The notes below the pieces were generated by a model. It did not search any database. It saw only the letters and a list, made by a program, of their open reading frames with translations, and was not told the origin of the DNA. A program made the translations under genes and the position numbers. Positions 27,746 to 37,696 of a stretch of 64,000 bases of DNA are shown here, piece by piece (the stretch's first letter is position 1; every line of letters begins with the position of its first letter). Origin of the DNA: Verrucomicrobiota bacterium (GTDB lineage Bacteria > Verrucomicrobiota > Verrucomicrobiia > Verrucomicrobiales > Akkermansiaceae); the NCBI GenBank assembly GCA_004293445.1, contig RDYP01000006.1:62001-126000 (forward strand), in the 5' to 3' direction.

Positions 27746-28504
27746 TCAACGCCCCTCGAGGGCCGATTCCCACAACTCCGCAATCTGCCTGAGCAAATCA
27801 TCGATCAGCCCGAATTTCTCCCACTCGCGCAGCGCACCGAACATCGACGCAGCGAGCACAGCCCCCGCCATGACCAGCGCTGCCCAATAGCAAAACGCCA
27901 AGAGCTTGCCGACCCGGTCAAGCTTCCGGGTTCCCGCATAGCCCGCCGGTGCCGCCATGAGACGAAAACCCAGCCAGAAGTTCAAAAAGGGCAGAAACCA
28001 ACCCAAAACCCACCAAGGCGACATCCCCAGATTCCGCAGCCGCATCCATTGGGTCGCCCCCACCAACCAAATTACTAGCGGCCACACCAGCCAGCGCAAA
28101 TAGGCCGCACACTCCACGGGGGCTTGCGCCCTCAACCATGGAAGCGCCCAGTGCCATCCCAACACCAGCCCCGCAGGCAGCACAAGGGTGCCCATGGCAT
28201 AGCCAAAGCGCCCCGTCCCGAACGACCTCGCCCGCAGCGGAGCTTTGGAAACGGATCGTTTCGCCGCTGGCGGCGATCCTTCCCCAACCGATGCCGCGCC
28301 GGGTTCTCGCGGGAGCCTTCGCTCGAAGAGCCCCTCCACCTCGCCCGCCGGCTCCCAATCGCTCTGCCCGGAAGTCCACACCAGGTCCTTTCGCGGATCC
28401 AAATCTCCCGCGCGGGCCATCTCGAGCAAATGATCAAAGCCCACCGGACCGAATCGTTCGCCCCCGATTGAAAAAAACCACTGCTGCGCCTGGGGCTCAA
28501 TCAC
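27746..28504 (-). CDS. GYF_2 (DUF4339) domain membrane protein
   Basis: 252 aa from a GTG at 28504. The N-terminal GYF_2 module is clear: QQWFFSIGGERFGPVGFDHL, then ARAGDLDPRKDLVWTSGQSD and WEPAGEVEGLF. After a charged linker come about four hydrophobic segments (FGYAMGTLVLPAGLVLGWHW, YLRWLVWPLVIWLVGATQWM, WWVLGWFLPFLNFWLGFRLM, LLAFCYWAALVMAGAVLAAS). RLRNLGMSPWWVLGWFLPFL resembles DUF805/DUF4328-type membrane domains. This N-GYF_2 plus membrane layout is frequent in Planctomycetes-Verrucomicrobia, function unknown. Longer frames upstream overlap tatC and have no similarity. Convergent with the ABC exporter. Confidence 0.78.
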   Translation of the reverse strand: MIEPQAQQWFFSIGGERFGPVGFDHLLEMARAGDLDPRKDLVWTSGQSDWEPAGEVEGLFERRLPREPGAASVGEGSPPAAKRSVSKAPLRARSFGTGRFGYAMGTLVLPAGLVLGWHWALPWLRAQAPVECAAYLRWLVWPLVIWLVGATQWMRLRNLGMSPWWVLGWFLPFLNFWLGFRLMAAPAGYAGTRKLDRVGKLLAFCYWAALVMAGAVLAASMFGALREWEKFGLIDDLLRQIAELWESALEGR

Positions 28505-28616
28505 CCGGCCTCCATGACTCAAAACGACCCGACGGTCAAACCCGCCTACCCGACGCAATCCGGATTCCCCCCTTGCCTCCCGGCCACGGCAGGCTTTGAA
28601 TCCGCCCCCACCAGCC

Positions 28617-29870
28617 ATGTTTCTGCTCAAGAAGGTTTTCCAACTGCGGGACAAGGCGAACCCGGACCTCGAGAAACCCTTTCTCGACCACCTTGAAGAC
28701 CTCCGGGTGATGATCACCCGCATCGTCCTCACCTTGGTCGTCTCGATGCTCGGCTGCTTCGCCTTCCAGGACGACCTGATGGCCATCCTCCGCAAGCCCG
28801 TCAACGAAGTCTGGCTGACCCACGAACAAGGCCTGCTCGCCGACGACATCGACGCCAAAACCTGGGAGGCCGCCAAACGCATCGAGCGCGCCGCAGCCGG
28901 ACTCGACGATACCCTCGCGCCCCATTTTCTCGACCGCTTCGACAGCCCCACCCGCGAACTCGTCGCGACCATCCGACTCCTTCGCGCCGTCGCCACGCTG
29001 CCGGAATCCCAGCGCGCGGAATTCCTCGCCGCCGCCGGACCCGACTCTCCGCCCGCCGCACGCGTCACCACCCTCCTCAAAAACGGCGCCAGCCCGGAAA
29101 TCGACCTCCGCGGTAACCTCCAAATGATGTCCACCCTCCGGCCGACCGAAGGCTTCATGCTCTCGATGAAACTCGCCTTCTTCGCCGGCATCATCGTCTC
29201 CTTTCCCCTCCTCCTCCTGTTCATCCTCCAATTCGTTCTCCCAGGCCTCCACCAGCACGAAAAACGCGTCCTCTGGCCCGCCCTCGCCATCGGCTTCGGC
29301 CTCTTCCTCCTCGGCGTCTCCTTCGCCTACTTCCTCGTCCTCCCGCGCGCCCTGGAATTCTTCCACGAATGGAACCTCAAACTGGGCGTCGCCAACGACT
29401 GGCGCATCGGTGACTACATCACCTTCGCCACTCAGTTCACCCTCCTCTTCGGCCTATCCTTCGAACTCCCCGTGGTGGTCATGGTCTTCGTCAAGCTCGG
29501 CCTTCTCAGCTATGAAACGATGAGCCGCACCCGCGCCTACGCCATCCTCGCCATCGTTGTCATTGCCGCGATCATCACCCCCACCCCCGACGCCTTCACC
29601 CTTTGCCTCATGGCCCTCCCGATGATCCTGCTCTACGAAGGCTGCATCTGGATGGCTTGGTTCGATGCCCGCAAGCAGCTGCGCGACGAGCAAAACGAGG
29701 AACGCGCCCGCATGGAGCGGCTGCTCATGGCGTCGGACGAAACCGAGATCAGCGAAGGCAGCGATCGCGACGACCCCTGGGACCCCTCCGCCTGCGAAGA
29801 GGGCTGGCGCGAAGGCGAACGCACCTGCCCCGAAACAGAGGACGAAACGAAAACCCCGCCCCAAGCCTGA
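28617..29870 (+). CDS. tatC: Sec-independent translocase subunit TatC with enlarged first periplasmic loop
   Basis: 417 aa, against about 250 for typical TatC. ATG at 28617 starts MFLLKKVFQLRDKA. TatC hallmarks: PFLDHLEDLRVMITRIVLTL at the N-terminus (E-x-L/R-x-R motif as HLEDLR), PTEGFMLSMKLAFFAGIIVS, LPRALEFFHEWN, then FGLSFELPVVVMVFVKLGLL and YAILAIVVIAAIITPTPDAF. Between the first helix and PTEGF, where TatC usually has about 40 residues, about 115 helical residues are present (residues 55-170). The acidic C-terminal tail of about 60 residues (MASDETEISEGSDRDD) is also extra. No tatA/tatB gene is adjacent. With TatA it exports folded proteins carrying twin-arginine signals. Confidence 0.93.
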   Translation: MFLLKKVFQLRDKANPDLEKPFLDHLEDLRVMITRIVLTLVVSMLGCFAFQDDLMAILRKPVNEVWLTHEQGLLADDIDAKTWEAAKRIERAAAGLDDTLAPHFLDRFDSPTRELVATIRLLRAVATLPESQRAEFLAAAGPDSPPAARVTTLLKNGASPEIDLRGNLQMMSTLRPTEGFMLSMKLAFFAGIIVSFPLLLLFILQFVLPGLHQHEKRVLWPALAIGFGLFLLGVSFAYFLVLPRALEFFHEWNLKLGVANDWRIGDYITFATQFTLLFGLSFELPVVVMVFVKLGLLSYETMSRTRAYAILAIVVIAAIITPTPDAFTLCLMALPMILLYEGCIWMAWFDARKQLRDEQNEERARMERLLMASDETEISEGSDRDDPWDPSACEEGWREGERTCPETEDETKTPPQA

Positions 29871-29898
29871 TCCTCAACACCTCTCCAGCTTCTCCACC

Positions 29899-30774
29899 AT
29901 GCACTCCATGACAGGATTCGGCCGCGGTTCGGCCACCACGAACGACGGCACCGCCACGGTGGAAATCACCTGCGTCAACCGCAAGCAAGCCGAAGTGGTC
30001 GTCCAGTCCGCCCGCGAACTCAACGAATTGGAGCCACAAATCCGCCGCAACGTGCTGGAACACATCTCCCGCGGCCGCATCCAAGTCAGCATCCAGTTCG
30101 AACGCCCCGGCAGCGAAGCCACCCCGGTCCGCGTCGACCTGAAACTGGTCGATGCCCTCGAATCGGCCTTCCACCAGATTTCCTCACACCTCCAGCGCGA
30201 GGTCACCCCGCGGGCGTCCGATTTCCTCCGCACCCCCGGCATCATCCGCATCGAAGACCGGGGCATCGACCCCGCCACCGCTTGGCACGCCATCGAACCT
30301 GCCCTGCAGACCGCCATCGCACAGGTCATCGAAATGCGCGCGACCGAAGGCCGGGATCTCGCCCAAGACCTCCGCACCCGCCTCGATCTCCTAGAAGCCA
30401 CCGCCCAAGCGATTGCCACCCTCGCCCCCGGCCGCCCGGATCGCTACCGCGGCCAATTGCTGAAACGCCTTCGCGAACTCGATCTGGAGCTGGACGCCCA
30501 GGACGAACGTGTCCTCCGCGAACTCGCCGTTTTCGCCGACCGCTGCGATATTTCCGAGGAAATCACCCGCCTCGATTCCCACTTCCGGAAATTCCGCGAC
30601 TACATGTCCGCCAACGAAGCCGCCGGACGCTCTCTCGATTTCCTCTGCCAAGAAATCCACCGCGAATTCAACACCATCGGCTCCAAAGCCTCTGACGCCA
30701 CCCTCGCCCAGCACGTCGTCACCGCCAAAACCGAACTCGAGAAAATCCGCGAACAGGTCCAAAACATCGAGTAA
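29899..30774 (+). CDS. yicC: YicC family endoribonuclease-like protein
   Basis: 291 aa. The start at 29899 gives the family signature MHSMTGFGRG followed by EITCVNRKQAEVVVQSAREL. The C-terminus matches the DUF1732 part: LDSHFRKFRDYMSANEAAGR, SLDFLCQEIHREFNTIGSKA, ATLAQHVVTAKTELEKIREQ then VQNIE. YicC proteins are reported to act in RNA turnover and stationary-phase growth in E. coli. It follows tatC by 28 bases, so co-transcription is likely. Downstream is a 370-bp gap with repeat sequences. Confidence 0.92.
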   Translation: MHSMTGFGRGSATTNDGTATVEITCVNRKQAEVVVQSARELNELEPQIRRNVLEHISRGRIQVSIQFERPGSEATPVRVDLKLVDALESAFHQISSHLQREVTPRASDFLRTPGIIRIEDRGIDPATAWHAIEPALQTAIAQVIEMRATEGRDLAQDLRTRLDLLEATAQAIATLAPGRPDRYRGQLLKRLRELDLELDAQDERVLRELAVFADRCDISEEITRLDSHFRKFRDYMSANEAAGRSLDFLCQEIHREFNTIGSKASDATLAQHVVTAKTELEKIREQVQNIE

Positions 30775-30840
30775 GCCCCCACCGACATCCCCCCGGACCT
30801 CTTTCTTGGCCTCTCCCGTGGACTCTTTCTTGGACTCTTT

Positions 30841-30899
30841 CTTGGACTGCTGCAGCCTGCTGCAGCTTTCCCGGAGCCAGCCTGCTGGCCCGGGTAAAG
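30841..30899. repeat. Degenerate fragment of the CTTGGACTGC element
   Basis: CTTGGACTGCTGCAGCCTGCTGCAGC corresponds to the left end with two G-to-T type changes that keep the stem paired (GCTGCAG/CTGCAGC). It is followed directly by a GAGCCAGCCTGCTGGCCCGGGTAAAGC arm; the central hairpin and right end are missing. Upstream, TTGGACTCTTTC is repeated twice. The rest of the gap 30775-31144 holds a 7-bp tandem repeat and no gene. Confidence 0.7.
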
Positions 30900-31033
30900 C
30901 CCCGACCCACAGCCCCGACCAACAGCCCCGACACCGTAGACGAATCGCCCATGACTTCGCAAAACCATCGACTCCACGGCCGCGGGTAAAGTGGGACCGC
31001 CCGGCGGTCAGTCCCTACCATTGATCAACCAGC

Positions 31034-31103
31034 ACCGACCACCGACCACCGACCACCGACCACCGACCACCGACCACCGACCACCGACCACCGACCACCG
31101 CCC
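31034..31103. repeat. 7-bp tandem repeat (ACCGACC)n before ribH
   Basis: Nine perfect head-to-tail copies of ACCGACC (31034-31096) and a tenth copy with one change (ACCGCCC). The array ends 41 bases upstream of the ribH ATG. Seven-base arrays in promoter regions are prone to slipped-strand length change. Confidence 0.95.
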
Positions 31104-31144
31104 ACCGGTTGACTTTTCCATCCCCTCCCCTCATACCCGCACCC

Positions 31145-31654
31145 ATGTCCACGGCCCTGCCGCCCAAACCCCGCATCATCGGACCCCGCGTCCGGCTCTG
31201 CATCGTCGCGTCGAAATACAACGAGCAGTACACCGACGCCCTCGTGGACAATGCCGTCGACGAGCTCAGCGAACTGATGCCCCAAACCCGAGTCGATATC
31301 ATCCGCGTCCCCGGTGCCTTCGAAATCCCGGTCACCATCGCCAATGTCCTCGATCGCGGTGAGCACTCTCCCGCCTGCGTCATCGCACTCGGCGTGATCC
31401 TGAAAGGCGCCACTGCCCACGCCGACCTCGTCGCCATTTCGGTGACCGAGTCGCTGATGGGCCTCGCCCTCCAACACAAAATCCCCATCATTCACGAGGT
31501 GCTGCTGGTCGAAGACGAAAAACAAGCCTACGCCCGCTGCATCGCTTCCAATCTCAACCGCGGCCGCGAAGCCGCACGCATCGCCGCCGCCATGGTCGAC
31601 ATCTTCGGCGAAATCGATCGCTCCATGCCCCGCCCCGCCACCCGCAATGCCTAG
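31145..31654 (+). CDS. ribH: 6,7-dimethyl-8-ribityllumazine synthase
   Basis: 169 aa; penultimate enzyme of riboflavin synthesis, joining the pyrimidinedione with 3,4-dihydroxy-2-butanone 4-phosphate. ATG at 31145 is chosen; an upstream ATG at 31109 gives a leader without similarity. Motifs: RLCIVASKYNEQYTDALVDN, VDIIRVPGAFEIPVTIANVL, VIALGVILKGATAHADLVAI with the catalytic histidine in ATAH, and EVLLVEDEKQAYAR. It overlaps nusB by eight bases, a common ribH-nusB pairing. Confidence 0.95.
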   Translation: MSTALPPKPRIIGPRVRLCIVASKYNEQYTDALVDNAVDELSELMPQTRVDIIRVPGAFEIPVTIANVLDRGEHSPACVIALGVILKGATAHADLVAISVTESLMGLALQHKIPIIHEVLLVEDEKQAYARCIASNLNRGREAARIAAAMVDIFGEIDRSMPRPATRNA

Positions 31655-32546
31655 CCGCCGACAAATCCGCGAAGCGGTCGTCCAATTCCTCTACTGTGCC
31701 GATCTTGAGGGCGGGGCCAATCCCGCCTCCCTGCGCGAAGCCTTCTGGCAATTCGTGACGGAGTCCGATCGCCGCATCCTGCTGCAGGCGACTTGGAAAA
31801 CCCTCCACCACCTCAGCCTCGGCCGGGAGGCACGCTTGACCGAATTTCAACAACGCGCCCCGCTCGCCATCGCCACGCTCAAGGCAAGGCCCGATCTCGA
31901 AGCAACGGCACGAAGCCTCGAACAGGTAGCCGACCTCGAGAACCGCTGGTCGGCAAACATGATCTCACTCTCCCGCGTTCCCAAGGACGCGGATGACGAT
32001 GACTTCGGCGCCGCATTCGAGCCCGCCCTCGCCACCTTCTTCCGCACCGACCGCGACCTCGCCACCGCACGCCGCCGCTTTCTCGAAGCCTTGGAAGACA
32101 TCCCCTCGCTCCGTGCCCATTTCGAGCCCGTCGCCGGTAGCATCCGCCGACTCGACCGCATTTCGGAACGCGTCCGCATGGTTGAGGAACCGGAAAACTT
32201 CCCCGACCAAGGCGACCTCGCGAAAATTCGCGAATGCCGACAGTCCCTTGCTGAACTCCGCCACGAAACCGACTCGATGGCAGACGCCGTGCTCCGCGAG
32301 AAAGACGAACTCGATCGCCGCATCGCCGATGTGGTCGAGAACTTCGCCCCTGAACGCCTCAACCCCGTCGACCGCGCCATCCTCCGCCTCGCCACATGGG
32401 AAATCCTCCACGCGGATAAAGTGCCGGCCCCCATCGCCATCGACGAAGCGATCGAACTCGCGAAACGCTTCGGCACCACCGACTCCGGCCGCTTCGTGAA
32501 TGGCGTGCTCGACCGCATCGCGAAACAGGCGAGTTCGGCGAACTGA
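31647..32546 (+). CDS. nusB: Transcription antitermination factor NusB with long internal insertion
   Basis: 299 aa, about twice normal NusB. The start SRRQIREAVVQFLYCADLEG matches the NusB N-terminal helix, and the C-terminus NPVDRAILRLATWEILHADK, PAPIAIDEAIELAKRFGTTD and SGRFVNGVLDRIAKQ is a textbook NusB end. Between about residue 60 and 225 lies an extra, helical, charged region (SLEQVADLENRWSANMISLS and others) with no recognised domain. NusB acts with NusE in rRNA antitermination. Translationally coupled to ribH by overlap. Confidence 0.93.
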   Translation: MPSRRQIREAVVQFLYCADLEGGANPASLREAFWQFVTESDRRILLQATWKTLHHLSLGREARLTEFQQRAPLAIATLKARPDLEATARSLEQVADLENRWSANMISLSRVPKDADDDDFGAAFEPALATFFRTDRDLATARRRFLEALEDIPSLRAHFEPVAGSIRRLDRISERVRMVEEPENFPDQGDLAKIRECRQSLAELRHETDSMADAVLREKDELDRRIADVVENFAPERLNPVDRAILRLATWEILHADKVPAPIAIDEAIELAKRFGTTDSGRFVNGVLDRIAKQASSAN

Positions 32547-32620
32547 AACGGCACCTGCTCCAATCCCCCCGGAATTTTCCCATCCCCCCGGCGCCACCGC
32601 CCTGCTAGAAACCGATCGCG

Positions 32621-33994
32621 ATGGCCCACTACCCCACCCGCTTCCAGCTCCGCACCCTGTGGAATGCCGCCACCGGAGTGTCGATCCTCATCCTCGGCGC
32701 CCTCCTCGTCGGACTGGTCTGGCTGATGGGCCAAATCTTCGGTTTCCTCCAGCCCGTCCTCGTCCCCCTAGCCGTCTCCGCCATCATCGCCTATCTTCTG
32801 GATCCCGTCGTCCGGATTTTTCAAAAGCGCGGCTTTTCCCGCCGCTGGGCCGTGGTCTCCACCTTCGCCGGCTTCACCCTGCTCGCCGCCGGACTCGTCG
32901 CGATCATGATCCCCCTCGTCGGCGGCCAGATCCACAACTTCCAGCAACAGCGCCAGGCCATCGCCGACAAGCACCCGCCAGCCGCGACCAGCCCGACGCC
33001 CACCGATGCCAAACCGATCGATGAGATGATGGTCGACATCCTCATCGGCACCCGCAACCGGAACGAATGGGCGAAGCCCTTCATCGATCCCCTCCTCGGC
33101 CCGCCCAGCGATCCGAATTCCGAAGCCCCCAAGGCAACCCTCACCGCCGCCCTCGACGAAGCCGCCGAACTCGGCCGCATCCAGCCCGACCCGCCCATCG
33201 TGCTCCAAAGCACCGAACTCTGGGCCCAAGGCAAGACCTACCTCGACGAAATCCTCGGATGGGTCAAAGGCGGCGCCGGCAAAATCCTCGGCTTTCTCGG
33301 CCTGGCCATCGGTTTCATCATGGTGCCGATCTACCTCTACTACTTCCTGAGCGAAAGCGCGGCCATCAAGGAGCACTGGCACGAATACGTCCCCCTCAAA
33401 GCCTCGCGCTTCAAAACCGAACTCATCGAAACCCTCACCGAGATCAACCGCTACCTGATCTCCTTCTTCCGCGGCCAGGTCCTCGTGGCCTTCATCGATG
33501 GCATCCTCGTCGGCCTCGCCCTCACCGCCTTCAACCTCCCACTCGGCCTCCTCATCGGCATCCTGATGGCCCTGCTTGGGATCATCCCCTACATCGGGAA
33601 CATCATCACCCTCGTTCCCGCCTGCGTCCTCGCCTACTTCCACTTCAGCGTCCCGGGCAACCAACACGTCCTAGGCGACAATCCCTGGGCCTACGTCGGC
33701 GGCGTCGTCGCGATTTTCGTCATCGTCCAACAGATCAACTCCCTGCTCACCGCCCCGAAAATCGTCGGCGACTCGGTCGGCCTGCACCCGATGACCGTGA
33801 TTTTCTCGATGCTCTTCTGGTCCCTCATCCTCGGCGGCTTCGTCGGTGCCCTTCTCGCCGTGCCCCTCACCGCCGCTGTGAAAGTCCTCTTCCGCCGCTA
33901 CATCTGGGACCGCAGGATGAGAGACGGCTATATCGATGCCGATCAAACCGAGTTCCCCGGCGAGGAATGGCTACCGTCCGACCCCGCCCCCTAG
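32621..33994 (+). CDS. AI-2E family (PerM/UPF0118) transporter
   Basis: 457 aa inner membrane permease. N-terminal helices (GVSILILGALLVGLVWLMGQ; LVPLAVSAIIAYLLDPVVRI, the family's A-x-x-x-A-Y-L-L-x-P motif), then a soluble stretch of about 150 residues with a Pro-rich insert (KHPPAATSPTPTDAKPIDEM), and C-terminal helices with LISFFRGQVLVAFIDGILVG and LGIIPYIGNIITLVPACVLA plus HPMTVIFSMLFWSLILGGFV. Members include E. coli TqsA and sodium/proton antiporters; the substrate here is unknown. Confidence 0.88.
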   Translation: MAHYPTRFQLRTLWNAATGVSILILGALLVGLVWLMGQIFGFLQPVLVPLAVSAIIAYLLDPVVRIFQKRGFSRRWAVVSTFAGFTLLAAGLVAIMIPLVGGQIHNFQQQRQAIADKHPPAATSPTPTDAKPIDEMMVDILIGTRNRNEWAKPFIDPLLGPPSDPNSEAPKATLTAALDEAAELGRIQPDPPIVLQSTELWAQGKTYLDEILGWVKGGAGKILGFLGLAIGFIMVPIYLYYFLSESAAIKEHWHEYVPLKASRFKTELIETLTEINRYLISFFRGQVLVAFIDGILVGLALTAFNLPLGLLIGILMALLGIIPYIGNIITLVPACVLAYFHFSVPGNQHVLGDNPWAYVGGVVAIFVIVQQINSLLTAPKIVGDSVGLHPMTVIFSMLFWSLILGGFVGALLAVPLTAAVKVLFRRYIWDRRMRDGYIDADQTEFPGEEWLPSDPAP

Positions 33995-34049
33995 CCCGCC
34001 GCACGACGAGGCCTTGATTTTCCGCCACGTCCATGGCGGCATCAGCGGT

Positions 34050-36426
<2,377 letters not shown>

Positions 36427-36477
36427 GCCAAGCGCCTCTTCAACCGCGCGCAGCCCGCTGCCGCTCGATGGCAATCG

Positions 36478-36511
36478 CCTTTTGTGGCGTCCTCACGGAT
36501 CCCACAAAAGG
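36478..36511. repeat. 10-bp inverted repeat between leuB and fabH
   Basis: CCTTTTGTGG (36478-36487) is the exact reverse complement of CCACAAAAGG (36502-36511), with a 14-base loop. There is no T run, so terminator function is doubtful. Just upstream (36451-36463) the words GCAGCCCGCTGCCGC hint at a fragment of the CTTGGACTGCGG repeat family. Confidence 0.5.
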
Positions 36512-36616
36512 CCCATCCCCAGCGACCACCGGTGAAACCGCAGCTCACGGGTCGCAACCCCACCGAAAGCTTCCCGCTTGCCACCGCAAGGCACGCTTCC
36601 CAAAGTCCGCCCGCTC

Positions 36617-37621
36617 ATGAGCGACGCCACTTCTTCCCAACACCAAGTCTGCATCGCCGGCACCGGTAGCTACCTCCCGGAAAAAGTCCTGACCAATGCC
36701 GACCTCGAGAAGATCGTCGACACCACCGACGAGTGGATCTTCACCCGCACCGGCATCCGCGAACGCCGCATCGCCGCGGAAGGCGAATTCACCTCCCACA
36801 TGGCCGCCAAGGCCGGGGCCAAAGCCCTCGAACAAGCAGGCATCGCCCCCGCCGAAGTCGACCTGATCATCGTCGCCACCATCACTCCGGATACCCTCAC
36901 ACCGGCCACCGCCTGCTACGTCCAGCAGCATCTCGGTGCTTTCGGCGCGGTCGCCTTCGACATCTCCGCCGCCTGCTCCGGTTTCCTCTACGCGATGAAA
37001 ATCGCCAAGCGGCTCATCTCCGACGGAGCCTTCTCCAACGCACTCATCATCGGAGCGGAAAAACTTTCGTCCTTCGTCAATTGGGAAGACCGCAACACCT
37101 GCGTGCTCTTCGGCGACGGTGCCGGCGCCGCCGTTCTCCGCCGTTCCAATCCCGGAGAAGGCGCGATCCTCGCCACGGAAATGGGCACCGATGGCGGACT
37201 CTCCCGCCTCATCAACATCCCCGGCGGCGGCTCCGCCTGCCCCATCACCATCGAAAACGCCGGCCAACACCTCGCCAGCCTCACCATGATGGGCAAAGAA
37301 GTCTTCAAGCACGCCGTCACCCGCATGAAAGAGTCCGCTGAAAAGGTGATCGAACGCGCGGGACTCCAGCCACAGGACATCGCGCTCGTCGTCCCCCACC
37401 AGGCGAACCTGAGGATCATCGACGCCATCGCCGAACGCCTCGCCGTCCCCACCGAACGCGTCTTCGTGAACCTCCAGAAATACGGCAACACCTCCGCCGC
37501 CGCCGTCGCCATCGCTCTCGACGAAGCCAATCGCAGCGGTGCCATCAAGCGCGGCGAAAACCTCGTCATGGTCGTCTTCGGTGCCGGCCTGACCTGGGCG
37601 GCAGCCGCCGTCCGCTGGTAG
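36617..37621 (+). CDS. fabH: 3-oxoacyl-ACP synthase III
   Basis: 334 aa; starts fatty acid synthesis by condensing acetyl-CoA with malonyl-ACP. ATG at 36617 precedes CIAGTGSYLPEKVLTNADLE. The catalytic triad is visible: C120 in ISAACSGFLY, H261 in VVPHQANLRI and N291 in KYGNTSAAAV. TDEWIFTRTGIRERR and the GDGAGAAVL segment are also typical. It is separated from leuB by 190 bases holding a hairpin. Confidence 0.95.
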   Translation: MSDATSSQHQVCIAGTGSYLPEKVLTNADLEKIVDTTDEWIFTRTGIRERRIAAEGEFTSHMAAKAGAKALEQAGIAPAEVDLIIVATITPDTLTPATACYVQQHLGAFGAVAFDISAACSGFLYAMKIAKRLISDGAFSNALIIGAEKLSSFVNWEDRNTCVLFGDGAGAAVLRRSNPGEGAILATEMGTDGGLSRLINIPGGGSACPITIENAGQHLASLTMMGKEVFKHAVTRMKESAEKVIERAGLQPQDIALVVPHQANLRIIDAIAERLAVPTERVFVNLQKYGNTSAAAVAIALDEANRSGAIKRGENLVMVVFGAGLTWAAAAVRW

Positions 37622-37696
37622 GCCCGGAGGACTGCCATCCAGATCGGAGTCGAGAGGAAACGCCTTCCGGCCACCGGTCTCTGATCCAGGTCTCCC

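Noticed and set aside
31034-31103. Possible iteron-type origin
   Set aside because: Seven-base units in perfect tandem near ribH with no replication gene nearby; simple-sequence slippage explains them better.
36451-36470. Further copy of the CTTGGACTGCGG repeat
   Set aside because: Only about 15 bases (GCAGCCCGCTGCCGC) match and both ends are absent; too short to call on its own.
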